A DNA stretch of 8,398 bases from an uncultured Desulfuromonas sp. (GCA_937982495.1 CALJLX010000531.1:1-8398); one strand, 5' to 3'. Positions 1 through 6,823 are shown, counted from the first letter of the stretch. Notes: generated from the letters alone by a model not told the origin. Numbers and translations: made by a program.

Positions 1-5
1 CGCAC

Positions 6-163
6 AAAAAAATGGCGCGCGACGTAAGTTGCCTTGCGTCGCGCGCCATCCCCTCCTGCAGATAACGTCATAGCGGCCCGAGAGCCTATTTTATTCCGGA
101 TCCTGCGGTTCGCCCTGGGGAAGGGAGGCGGAAACTCCCTGAACAAACCGCGGTACGCCGGAC
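6..163 (-). ncRNA. Candidate small RNA downstream of the response regulator
   Basis: This stretch has no convincing gene, but it has a promoter-like site just upstream (170-199), a perfect 13-bp terminator at its end, and internal folding. The 8-bp stem 144-151/105-112 (one T-G wobble) encloses a 6-bp hairpin, 135-140/122-127. The start near 163 is inferred from the -10-like hexamer at 170-175. Read on the minus strand it holds five GGA triplets, three in the contexts CAGGGAG, CAGGATC and CAGGAGG, which resemble the CsrA-binding repeats of CsrB/RsmY-type RNAs. It also holds the C-rich segment CCTCCC, which could pair with ribosome binding sites. It resembles no RNA family I can name. The alternative is a long 3' UTR of the response regulator, possibly processed. 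Confidence 0.42.
12..49 (-). terminator. Strong Rho-independent terminator, minus strand
   Basis: The arms at 12-24 and 37-49 are perfectly complementary over 13 bp, with a further T-G wobble closing a loop of about 10 nt. On the minus strand the stem is followed at once by seven T residues (complement of 6-12). On the plus strand no T tract follows, so it works in one direction only. It lies about 200 bp past the response-regulator stop codon. It therefore either ends that mRNA after a long 3' UTR or ends a separate small transcript beginning near 163. Confidence 0.9.
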
Positions 164-169
164 ATCACA

Positions 170-230
170 ACTTTAAAATATTCCACCTCTACAATGCAAT
201 CCGGTGAGCTGTGTATTTTTCTGTGGGGAA
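170..230 (-). promoter_or_regulatory. Promoter-like site with shared upstream element (copy 1)
   Basis: Read on the minus strand: TTCCCCACAGAAAAAT (230-215), 15 bp, TTGCAT (199-194), 18 bp, TAAAGT (175-170). The 16-bp element and both spacings are the same as in the site upstream of the STAND regulator gene at 4599-4659. The -35 and -10 matches are weak taken alone, as expected for an activator-dependent promoter; the conserved geometry is the main support. It starts 18 bp after the response-regulator stop codon and would drive the candidate small RNA. Confidence 0.45.
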
Positions 231-247
231 TTCCCTGAGTTTTTCAC

Positions 248-895
248 TCAAGCGCTGGTCAACCCCTCGCGTACCGCGTATTTGACCAGATCGGCGAAGG
301 ATTTCAGCCCCAGCTTTTTCATGATCCGCGCACGATGGGTTTCGATGGTTTTCGGACTGAGGCCGAGATGGTCGGCGATGTCCTTGGACGAGAAGCCGTC
401 CACCGCCAAGCGCAGCACTTCTTCCTCGCGGCGGCTCAAAAGCAGACCGGCGGCGCCGCCGTCGGCGTGGGCCGGGGCGATCAGTTCCTCCAGCATGACC
501 GAGGTGATGCCGGGGCTGAGATACATCTTGCCCGAGGCGACCGCCTGAATGGCCTGGATCAGCTCGTTAAAGGCGGCATCCTTGACCACGTAGCCGCGAG
601 CACCGGCCTTGATCATCGAGAGCACCGTCTGCCGATCGGTATAGCCGGAAAGCCCGATAATCCTGGCGCGAGGCTGGGAAGAGAGGATTTTACGCGTCGC
701 CTCGATGCCGTTAAGTCCGGGCAGACGCACATCCATGACCACCACGTCGGGACGCAGCTCGGTGGCGAGGCGCACCGCCGTCTGCCCGTTGCTGGCGATG
801 GCGAGAATCTGCATGTCGTTGCGCTGATTGAACATCTGGCGCATACATTCGTGAAAAATCTCGTGATCGTCGACGTACAGAATCCCTGTGTTCAT
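248..895 (-). CDS. NarL/FixJ-family two-component response regulator
   Basis: A 215-residue DNA-binding response regulator, cytoplasmic, presumably activated by phosphorylation. The receiver domain (about 4-120) has the acidic pair D9-D10, phosphoacceptor D55 in VVVMDVRLPG, switch residue S83 and the conserved lysine K105. A linker leads to a LuxR-type helix-turn-helix (about 152-213) with the signature LSRREEEVLRL and recognition segment SPKTIETHRARIMKKLGL. All key residues are intact and the length is typical for the family. The ATG is preceded by a modest GGGA 8 nt upstream. No histidine kinase is in the window, so it is an orphan here. It lies 47 bp after the Cys-rich gene on the same strand and may share its transcript. 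The signal and target genes are unknown; the shared upstream elements at 215-230 and 4644-4659 are candidate sites. Confidence 0.95.
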   Translation of the reverse strand: MNTGILYVDDHEIFHECMRQMFNQRNDMQILAIASNGQTAVRLATELRPDVVVMDVRLPGLNGIEATRKILSSQPRARIIGLSGYTDRQTVLSMIKAGARGYVVKDAAFNELIQAIQAVASGKMYLSPGITSVMLEELIAPAHADGGAAGLLLSRREEEVLRLAVDGFSSKDIADHLGLSPKTIETHRARIMKKLGLKSFADLVKYAVREGLTSA

Positions 896-942
896 AGATA
901 GTTTCCCGGCGTATAAGAGCGGCCAACCGGCATCATTCCCCC

Positions 943-1164
943 TCAGGGCAACGCATGGAAGGGAACAGGAACCGGCTCGCCGGTGGGCAGCAGGTCATCC
1001 TCAGGGGATTGGCTGCCCGCGGCGTAACGGCGGTAGAGAATACAACAGTGGCAGAGACCGCCCCGGCAGTAGAGCGCCACCAGATTTTTCCAGGTACGGC
1101 TCGAGCGATGGCCGTAGTTGGCGAAAAACCCGCAACCCTCCACATAAGGACAATGCTCCGCCAT
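943..1164 (-). CDS. Small cysteine-rich protein, function unknown
   Basis: A 73-residue protein with six cysteines (C5, C11, C33, C38, C40, C41), including the patterns CPYVEGCGFF, YCRG and CHCC. The N-terminal C-x5-C pair and the central C-x4-C-x-C-C cluster suggest bound metal (zinc or iron-sulfur) or disulfides; which one cannot be told from sequence. There is no signal peptide or membrane segment, and the C-terminus is proline-rich. I chose the ATG at 1164 because GGAGG (1172-1176) lies 7 nt upstream; a GTG at 1170 is in frame but only 1 nt from that site. It sits between the STAND regulator and the response regulator on the same strand, so a sensory or accessory role is possible but unproven. 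I recognise the style as a small protein type of Desulfuromonadales-like genomes but cannot name a family. Confidence 0.8.
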   Translation of the reverse strand: MAEHCPYVEGCGFFANYGHRSSRTWKNLVALYCRGGLCHCCILYRRYAAGSQSPEDDLLPTGEPVPVPFHALP

Positions 1165-1259
1165 CGCCACACCTCCGAATGAGTATTTTAGTCATTTTTT
1201 GAATCAGTCTACTACCGACATCTGACAAATTTCTTACCGCTGAGCAAAATCCCTTCTTT
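1165..1259 (-). promoter_or_regulatory. Upstream region of the Cys-rich/response-regulator genes
   Basis: This 95-bp, comparatively AT-rich gap separates the STAND gene stop from the Cys-rich gene. A good -10-like TAAAAT lies at 1185-1190 (minus strand), but no strong -35 is at the right distance. TTGTCA at 1223-1228 is another partial match. No terminator hairpin is visible after the STAND gene, so read-through into the Cys-rich and response-regulator genes is possible. The shared 16-bp element is absent here. Confidence 0.25.
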
Positions 1260-4200
1260 TCAAATCTCCCGCCCTTGCTCCGGCGGGGCCGTCCACAGGG
1301 ACTCGATAATGGCATCGACTTCCTCCGGATCGTAAGCGGCCCGGGCGAGCGCCTTGCGATACTGCTCCAGCACACGTCGGGCCGAACCCGGCGAACTTCC
1401 CCGACTGTGCAGAGCATAGAGCGCCTTGACCAGGTCATGCTGGGTGGAATCGATGCACAGGGCCTCATGGTAGAGGTCGAGGGCCTCGCCGTCGCGTCCG
1501 GCCGCGACCAGGAGTTCGCCCCAGGCCAGCACCCCCTGCAGGTAGAGGCGTTCCAGTTCGGAACGCCGGGCCAGAAACTGCTCATCATCGACCTCGACCT
1601 GGCTCAGGTAGCCTCCCCGCCAGAAACTCAGTCCCCGATAGAGACAATTACCCGCCTGCCAGGCGCGCCCCTGCCGGGCCAGCCTCAGGCCGCCGACGAT
1701 CTCCTCGGAAAAATCCCCGTCCTCGAGATGACAGTTGTCCAGGGCCAGGACGCCGCGCTTGAGTTCAAGGTAGTTTTTGGCGGAGAGGGGATGGCAGGCG
1801 GCATCGAGTACCCGTCGCACCCGGGAGAGCAGGGTGTCGAAGCTGGCGCGGGATTTGTCCGCCGGACTCTCCGGCCAAAGCCCCAGTTGCATCCGTTCCT
1901 GCGGCAGCGACAGCTCCTTCGTCGCCAGGAGCAACGCCCAGAAGGCCCGTTGCGTCGGGCTCCAAACCCCTTCCCGCAACTCCATGCGGGTATCGAGACT
2001 CATCACCAGCGGTCCCAGCGTCCGGATGCGCAACCGGGGCAGAGTCCGTCCCTTGTCGAGCAAGGACAGGTCGAGCTGACGGGCGGCGATGGCGCGTGCG
2101 GTCTCGACTTCGATGCCGAGATACCCGGCGGCCGCCAGGAATTCCTGCAGCAGGGTCGGCGTGGCCAGGTAAAAATGGCGCAGACGATTGTTCCTGAGCC
2201 CGACCATGGCCCCGCGAATGTCGTCGGCGGCCTCGTCGACCCGCCCCTGGGAGAACCGCAGCAGGCCCCGGAAGGCCAGGGCGCCGATCCGGGTAAAGTG
2301 TTCGTCGAGATCCGTACAGAGACGGATGGACTCTTCCAGCAAGCGCTCGGCCCGCTCGGGTTCGCCGATCCGGGCACAGGTCGCGCCGAGAATCATGCGG
2401 TTGATCGCCGTGAAAAGGCGGCCCCCGGCTTCGTCGCGCAGGGCCAGGGCTTCGTCGACCGCCGCCAGGGCCTCCGGTCGACGAGCCGAAAGCGCCAGCA
2501 GAAAGGCCTGGTACTGGCGGTACATGCCGCGCAGGTGCGGGTTGCCGGCGGCGTAGCCCGAATCGAGGCCCAATCGGACAAAGTCCAGGGCCGCGTCGAG
2601 ACGCCCCTCGGCGAGAGCGACATCAATGTCGAGCACCCAGAAAAGCGGACCCAGGGTGGTCTTGACCAGCAGATCGCGGCTGAAGACCTCCTCGATGACG
2701 GCGCGCTGCCGCTGATAGTTGACGAGATCCCCTTGCAGGCTCAACAGGTTGAGCTGCATCAGCCGCAGGAACAAGCGATGCAAGGGACTCACCCGGGGAT
2801 TGGCGATCAGGCCCTGGGCCTCTTCGGCCTTGGCGCGAAAGCTCTCCCAATGCCCCCGCACCGCGTGATGGTAGCCCTGAATGATGGTGATTCCGGCCAG
2901 CAGATTGTCGTACTCGTGAAGTTTCGCCAGCTCCCAGGCGCGACCGGCGTAACGCGGCACGGCTTCGCCGTCGCCATGGAGAAAATAGTGCCCCGCCGCC
3001 AACGCATGATTGACCAGGATGAGCATAATCGGGGGGAGGGTCGATTCGAGCCCGGCGAGAAGCCCTTCGGCGCGCCCCAGAAGCGGCGCCGCGCAATTGA
3101 AGCGACCATCGATGAAGAGGTGAAAGAGAATCAGTTGCGCCGAGGCCAGCAGCTCCCCCCGCGCCATGTCGGCCGCGGCGAACCGGCCGCGGGCCTGTTC
3201 CAGCAGGGCGTGGGCGCGATCGGGACGGCTCTCCATGAGGCACATGCCGTAATAGAAGGCAAAGACGGCGTACTCATCCATGACCGGCTCGGGAATGGTT
3301 CCCAGGGCCGTTTCCAGGGTTTTCAGGCGGTTGCCTGCCAGCAAGGCCATGCCGAAATCGGTGAGCAGCACCGCGCAGGCGGGATAATCCCGGGCTTCGG
3401 CCAAACAGGCCAAGGCTTCCTCGATCCGGCCTTCCTCCAGGTACCAGCGCCCGCCGCGCGCCAGCGTCTCCCGCCGCCCCTCCTCGGAGAGTTCCCGCAG
3501 CCCCAGCTTGCGCAGACTGTCGCGGAAAAGGTGATGGAAGACGTAGGCACTCCCGTCCTCGTCGGAACGCACGAAAAGATTATGGCGGGAGAGCTCGGCG
3601 AGCAGCTCCGGCACCCGCCCCTCTTCGACCACTCGCGCGACGAGCGACAGCGGCAGGTCGTCGAAAAGGGCGAGTTGCAACAGCCCGCGCCGCATCTCCC
3701 CATCGAGCCCGTCGAGAACCTCATCGCTGAAAAACTCCTCGACCTGCTCGTGCCCCAGGCTTTCCATCCCGTGCAGCCGGTTGCGCACGGCGTCTTCGCC
3801 GAAGCGGACCAGGGCCCGGCCGATCAGCACCAGCCCCATGATCCAGCCTTCGCTGCGGCGCACGGCCAGATCGAGCGTCTCCCCCGACGGCGCCAGATCG
3901 AAGAGCCGCTCATAGAGGGCGACCGTCTCCTGCCGGTTCAAGGCCAGCGTCTCGTTATCGAGGATCAGCAGACGTTTTTTTTCCAGGGAGAGGGGCAAGG
4001 CCCAGCGGGAAAGGCCCAGAACCCGGACATCGACCGCCAGGGACTGCAACAGGGAGGAAAAAAAGGCGAGACCGGCGGGGGCGCCGTCGAGCAGGTGCAG
4101 ATCGTCGAAAACCAGGAAAAAGGGACCGGCAAGAAAAGCGGAGAGGTCGGCGGCAAGCAGCTTGGCAGCCCGTTCGGCATCCCCGGCGGCCAATTCCCCT

Positions 4201-4538
4201 TTGTCGAGCATGGCGTCCAGAAGCGGAGCGCGAAACCTGGCCGGCGTCCGCCGCAAGGCTTCCAGCAGCGCAGCACAGAAAAAAACCGGGTCGCGATCCT
4301 CCTCTCCCACCTGGTACCAGAGAAAGGGAGCGTCGCATTCCCGGAGATATTCCCGCGCCAGGGTGGTCTTGCCCTGCCCGGCCCGGCCCCGGATCAAAAA
4401 GATTCGCCGACCGCGCGCCTCGGCCTGGCGCAACACGTCGATCACCCGGGCGCGGGGGAGATGGCGACGCGGGTCGAGCACGGGCGGACTGAACTTGCCG
4501 GCCGCGAAAGATCGCGCCGACGGCTTCTGCTCGGGCAA
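1260..4538 (-). CDS. MalT-like STAND ATPase with C-terminal winged-helix/BTAD effector
   Basis: A 1092-residue regulator of the signal-transduction NTPase (STAND) class, which in known members binds an inducer, exchanges ADP for ATP and oligomerises on DNA. Walker A is GRAGQGKT (51-58), Walker B is LVFDDLH with D145-D146, and an SR pair (177-178) follows as in MalT relatives. About residues 330-830 are helical TPR-like repeats, the usual sensor and assembly arm. The MalT-type LuxR helix-turn-helix is absent. Instead about 835-935 form an OmpR-like winged helix (WSPTQRAFWALLL, LWPES, SFDTLLSRVRRVL), and about 942-1065 a bacterial transcriptional activation (BTAD) domain as in SARP regulators. 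It starts with TTG; AGAGG 6 nt upstream supports it and no ATG or GTG is nearby. The target and inducer are unknown. Its upstream element recurs at 215-230. Confidence 0.93.
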   Translation of the reverse strand: MPEQKPSARSFAAGKFSPPVLDPRRHLPRARVIDVLRQAEARGRRIFLIRGRAGQGKTTLAREYLRECDAPFLWYQVGEEDRDPVFFCAALLEALRRTPARFRAPLLDAMLDKGELAAGDAERAAKLLAADLSAFLAGPFFLVFDDLHLLDGAPAGLAFFSSLLQSLAVDVRVLGLSRWALPLSLEKKRLLILDNETLALNRQETVALYERLFDLAPSGETLDLAVRRSEGWIMGLVLIGRALVRFGEDAVRNRLHGMESLGHEQVEEFFSDEVLDGLDGEMRRGLLQLALFDDLPLSLVARVVEEGRVPELLAELSRHNLFVRSDEDGSAYVFHHLFRDSLRKLGLRELSEEGRRETLARGGRWYLEEGRIEEALACLAEARDYPACAVLLTDFGMALLAGNRLKTLETALGTIPEPVMDEYAVFAFYYGMCLMESRPDRAHALLEQARGRFAAADMARGELLASAQLILFHLFIDGRFNCAAPLLGRAEGLLAGLESTLPPIMLILVNHALAAGHYFLHGDGEAVPRYAGRAWELAKLHEYDNLLAGITIIQGYHHAVRGHWESFRAKAEEAQGLIANPRVSPLHRLFLRLMQLNLLSLQGDLVNYQRQRAVIEEVFSRDLLVKTTLGPLFWVLDIDVALAEGRLDAALDFVRLGLDSGYAAGNPHLRGMYRQYQAFLLALSARRPEALAAVDEALALRDEAGGRLFTAINRMILGATCARIGEPERAERLLEESIRLCTDLDEHFTRIGALAFRGLLRFSQGRVDEAADDIRGAMVGLRNNRLRHFYLATPTLLQEFLAAAGYLGIEVETARAIAARQLDLSLLDKGRTLPRLRIRTLGPLVMSLDTRMELREGVWSPTQRAFWALLLATKELSLPQERMQLGLWPESPADKSRASFDTLLSRVRRVLDAACHPLSAKNYLELKRGVLALDNCHLEDGDFSEEIVGGLRLARQGRAWQAGNCLYRGLSFWRGGYLSQVEVDDEQFLARRSELERLYLQGVLAWGELLVAAGRDGEALDLYHEALCIDSTQHDLVKALYALHSRGSSPGSARRVLEQYRKALARAAYDPEEVDAIIESLWTAPPEQGREI

Positions 4539-4571
4539 GGAGAACCTCTGTCTGCTCGCGGTAAATAAAGG

Positions 4572-4588
4572 CGGCCGAGGACCGGCCG
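4572..4588 (-). other. Small GC hairpin at the 5' end of the STAND leader
   Basis: Two CGGCCG hexamers (4572-4577 and 4583-4588) flank 5 nt and can pair as a 6-bp stem. If transcription starts near 4592, as the -10-like hexamer implies, the hairpin sits at the extreme 5' end of the mRNA leader, where such stems often stabilise transcripts. Chance occurrence in GC-rich DNA is quite possible. Confidence 0.2.
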
Positions 4589-4598
4589 GAAGGGTTTT

Positions 4599-4659
4599 AA
4601 TCTACTGCGGATCGAGCCGGTTGCACAATAGGGGAAAGTAGGGATTTTTCTGTGGGGAA
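4599..4659 (-). promoter_or_regulatory. Promoter of the STAND regulator with shared upstream element (copy 2)
   Basis: Read on the minus strand: TTCCCCACAGAAAAAT (4659-4644), 15 bp, TTGTGC (4628-4623), 18 bp, TAGATT (4604-4599). The predicted start near 4592 leaves a leader of about 54 nt before the TTG start codon. The 16-mer is centred roughly 60 bp upstream of the predicted start, a usual place for an activator site. The same element and geometry occur at 170-230. The binding protein is unknown; the response regulator or the STAND protein itself are the obvious local candidates. Confidence 0.5.
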
Positions 4660-4663
4660 AATA
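4631..4663 (+). repeat. Direct repeat GGGGAAARTA, possible operator
   Basis: GGGGAAAGTA at 4631-4640 and GGGGAAAATA at 4654-4663 differ at one base and lie 23 bp apart start to start, about two helical turns. They share the GGGGA core of the MalT box (GGGGA[T/G]GAGG), which is suggestive because the adjacent gene is a MalT-like STAND protein. However, that protein lacks the MalT DNA-binding domain. The second copy overlaps the shared 16-mer. Confidence 0.3.
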
Positions 4664-4665
4664 CT

Positions 4666-4700
4666 GAATCCGCCGGCGCGTGCGGCGCCGGCGGAAATTC
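4666..4700 (-). terminator. Terminator-like hairpin after pgeF
   Basis: Arms 4669-4679 and 4685-4695 form a GC-rich 11-bp stem with a 5-nt loop. An alternative pairing of GAAT (4666-4669) with ATTC (4697-4700), bulging two A residues, extends the base. On the minus strand it lies about 20 bp past the pgeF stop and is followed by an imperfect T-rich run (4658-4662), so it probably terminates the operon. The weak T tract makes efficiency uncertain. Confidence 0.6.
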
Positions 4701-4718
4701 GATCAAGAGGGCGGGGGA

Positions 4719-5513
4719 TCAATCGAGGAGGACAAAACCCATCTGGCGGCCGGTCTTTCCGGCATCGCGGCGATAGGAGAAGAGCATTTCACGATGGCAG
4801 CAGGTACATTCCTCGGCCACGTCGACGGCGCCTTCCGGCACGCCCGCCTCAGCCAGTTGCAGCAGGCAGGCGCGGCGCAGGTCGAGATGCCATTTGCCCA
4901 GCTCGACCTCGGCGGCGATCGCTTCCCAATGACCGGCACCGGCGCGGAAGGCCTCGCGCACCTGACGGTCGACCTCGTATTTGTGCGCGCCGATGCCGGG
5001 ACCGACGGCGGCCGTAAGATCCGCCGCCCGACAGCCGAAGGCGGCGACCATGGCCTTCACCGCCTTGCCGAGAATCCCGGCGGCGGCCCCCCGCCAGCCG
5101 ACATGAACGACACCGGCGGCCCGCTTGAGCGGATCGTGGAGGAGGACCGGAAAGCAGTCGGCCACCAGTACGCCGATCATCATGCCCGGCTGGTTGGTGA
5201 TCACCGCGTCGCATTCCACCTGCAGAAAGTGGGACAGGTCGGGATTGGGCGAATCGACCACCAGCACGTCGGTACCGTGCACCTGTTTCACCGTCAGCAG
5301 CTGATGGGGCTGCAGGGCGAAAGCGCGGGCCAGGGTCGAGCGATTGCCTTCCACATTGTAGCGGGGATCGTCGGTATTGAAGCCGAGATTGAGGGAGTTG
5401 TAGGGAGCGCGGCTGACGCCGCCGTTGCGGGTGGTGAACCCGGCGCGCACCCCGGCGGTCTCCCCCCAGGCGGGTTGCAGGTAATGAAGTTTTCCCTGTT
5501 TGACGAGTTTCAT
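4719..5513 (-). CDS. pgeF: PgeF/YfiH family laccase-domain protein (peptidoglycan editing factor)
   Basis: A 264-residue cytoplasmic protein of the YfiH (multicopper polyphenol oxidase/laccase-domain) family. Known members act on purine nucleosides or as a peptidoglycan editing factor that keeps L-Ala in the precursor stem. The family metal ligands are visible: H79 in KQVHG, C120 in ADCFP and H137 in VHVGWRG. The N-terminal FTTRNGGVS and YNSLNLG motifs and the C-terminal CTCCHREMLFSYRRD block are also typical, and the length is normal. Its ATG overlaps the rluD stop by four bases (ATGA), which implies translational coupling; the rluD-pgeF order is widely conserved, as in E. coli. It is the last gene of the operon. 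Confidence 0.93.
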   Translation of the reverse strand: MKLVKQGKLHYLQPAWGETAGVRAGFTTRNGGVSRAPYNSLNLGFNTDDPRYNVEGNRSTLARAFALQPHQLLTVKQVHGTDVLVVDSPNPDLSHFLQVECDAVITNQPGMMIGVLVADCFPVLLHDPLKRAAGVVHVGWRGAAAGILGKAVKAMVAAFGCRAADLTAAVGPGIGAHKYEVDRQVREAFRAGAGHWEAIAAEVELGKWHLDLRRACLLQLAEAGVPEGAVDVAEECTCCHREMLFSYRRDAGKTGRQMGFVLLD

Positions 5514-6529
5514 GACGAAGGGGACTCTCCGGAGGAAAGCGCCTGCCGCGCCGGGTCGGCGGGAAGGCGATATTTGTTGTCGAGATAGGCGACGATTTCA
5601 GCCAGTTCCGGGGGAAGCGGGCTTTGAAACTCCAGATAGGCGCCGCTTTCCGGGTGGCTGAAACCGAGCAGGCGGGCATGCAGGGCCTGGCGCCCCAGTG
5701 CCCGGACCATGGCACGCAGCAGGGGATCGGCCAAGGCTTTGCCCCGCTGACTGCCGCCGTAAACCGGATCGCCGACCACCGGCATGCGCGACTCGGAAAG
5801 ATGGACGCGGATCTGGTGAGTGCGCCCGGTCTCCAGGGTCAGTTCCACCAGCGCCAGACCGTCGGCGGCATAGCGACGCAGCACCCGCCAGTGGGTGACG
5901 GCGCGGCGCCCGGCGCGGCTTTGCGTGCTCATCTTTTTACGCTGCAGCGGATGCCGGCCGATGGGCAGATCGATGGTCCCGGAGGCGGCGATCGGCAGCC
6001 CATGGATCAGGGCCAGATAACGGCGGGTGATGGAGTGAACCTTGAACTGGGCGGCCAGATGCTGGTGGGCGGCGTCGTCCTTGGTCGCCACCATCACCCC
6101 CGAGGTGTCTTTGTCGAGGCGGTGGACGATTCCCGGCCGCAGCTCCCCGCCGATCCCGGCCAGATCGCGGCAGTGGTGGAGGAGGGCGTTGACCAGCGTC
6201 CCCTCGCGATGGCCGGCGGCCGGATGTACCACCAGACCGGCCGGTTTGTCAACCACGATCAGGCGCGAATCCTCATAAAGAATCGTCAGGGGAAGATCCT
6301 GAGGACAGGCGGCGGCGGGCTCCGGCGGCGGGATCTCGACCGTCACCGCCTCCCCCCCCTTGAGGCGAAGGCCGGCCTTGACCGACTGGCCCCCAAGCCG
6401 GACCCGGCCGTCGTCGATGAGAATTTTCAACTGGGAGCGGGACAGTTCCGGCAACTGGTCCGCCAGGAAGCGATCGAGGCGCTCGGTCGAGCGCCCGAAG
6501 GGAAAGAACAGTTGGCGAGTGGATTCCAT
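5510..6529 (-). CDS. rluD: RluD-type 23S rRNA pseudouridine synthase
   Basis: A 339-residue RluA-family enzyme that converts uridines to pseudouridine in 23S rRNA; RluD members act on the helix 69 loop and aid large-subunit maturation. The S4 RNA-binding domain covers about 15-65 (RLDRFLADQL, LSRSQLKILIDDGRV). The catalytic domain follows with DKPAGLVVHP (94-103), the catalytic motif HRLDKDTSG with nucleophile D139, and the later blocks LETGRTHQIRVHL and GDPVYGG. Together with pgeF just downstream this favours RluD over RluA or RluC. The start ATG directly abuts the TAG of the 89-aa gene, so it has no independent spacer and is probably translated by coupling. The C-terminal 25 residues are a polar tail. 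Confidence 0.92.
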   Translation of the reverse strand: MESTRQLFFPFGRSTERLDRFLADQLPELSRSQLKILIDDGRVRLGGQSVKAGLRLKGGEAVTVEIPPPEPAAACPQDLPLTILYEDSRLIVVDKPAGLVVHPAAGHREGTLVNALLHHCRDLAGIGGELRPGIVHRLDKDTSGVMVATKDDAAHQHLAAQFKVHSITRRYLALIHGLPIAASGTIDLPIGRHPLQRKKMSTQSRAGRRAVTHWRVLRRYAADGLALVELTLETGRTHQIRVHLSESRMPVVGDPVYGGSQRGKALADPLLRAMVRALGRQALHARLLGFSHPESGAYLEFQSPLPPELAEIVAYLDNKYRLPADPARQALSSGESPSS

Positions 6530-6799
6530 CTACCAGATGGGGCTTTCGATCTTGCCGGCCTGCCTGATCATGACATCGACGATGGCCCGATCGAAAAGAT
6601 GGTCGGAATTTTCCAGGTCGGGGACGATCCGGCTGCGGAAGTGCTCTCGTCCCTCTTCGATCTCCTCGGCGAGCAGCTCGAAGATATTATCTTTCATGAT
6701 GCCTTCGCGGACCTTGTCCTGGTTGTAGAGAGCGATGTCCGACACGATCGCCCGCGCCAGGCGGAAAGCCAACTCCGGGTTGTCCACAAGCCTCGCCAT
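6530..6799 (-). CDS. Small protein of unknown function upstream of rluD
   Basis: An 89-residue, acidic, probably all-helical soluble protein with no signal peptide, membrane segment or cysteine. I do not recognise a named domain. The ATG has an excellent GGGAGG (6805-6810) 5 nt upstream. Its TAG stop is immediately followed by the rluD ATG with no base between, so the two are almost certainly co-translated. The leading position in an rluD-pgeF operon hints at ribosome or envelope maintenance, but nothing in the sequence shows a specific function. Confidence 0.85.
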   Translation of the reverse strand: MARLVDNPELAFRLARAIVSDIALYNQDKVREGIMKDNIFELLAEEIEEGREHFRSRIVPDLENSDHLFDRAIVDVMIRQAGKIESPIW

Positions 6800-6823
6800 G
6801 AATGCCTCCCAACCTTGAAACTG

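Noticed and set aside
91..165. A 24-codon minus-strand ORF (MSGVPRFVQG...) with an AGGTGG upstream
   Set aside because: The spacing from AGGTGG to the ATG is about 17 nt, too long, and the ATG lies at or just before the predicted transcript start. An in-frame GTG near 187 gives about 31 codons but has no good ribosome binding site. A short peptide from read-through mRNA cannot be excluded.
226..235. Perfect palindrome GGGAATTCCC overlapping shared element copy 1
   Set aside because: The symmetry does not extend beyond 10 bp and is absent from copy 2, so it is unlikely to be the recognised feature.
1275..4568. A 1097-codon open frame on the plus strand opposite the STAND gene
   Set aside because: Its translation is low-complexity, rich in Gln, Gly, Pro and Arg with no domain, while the minus-strand frame has Walker motifs and a clear architecture. 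It is a GC-rich shadow.
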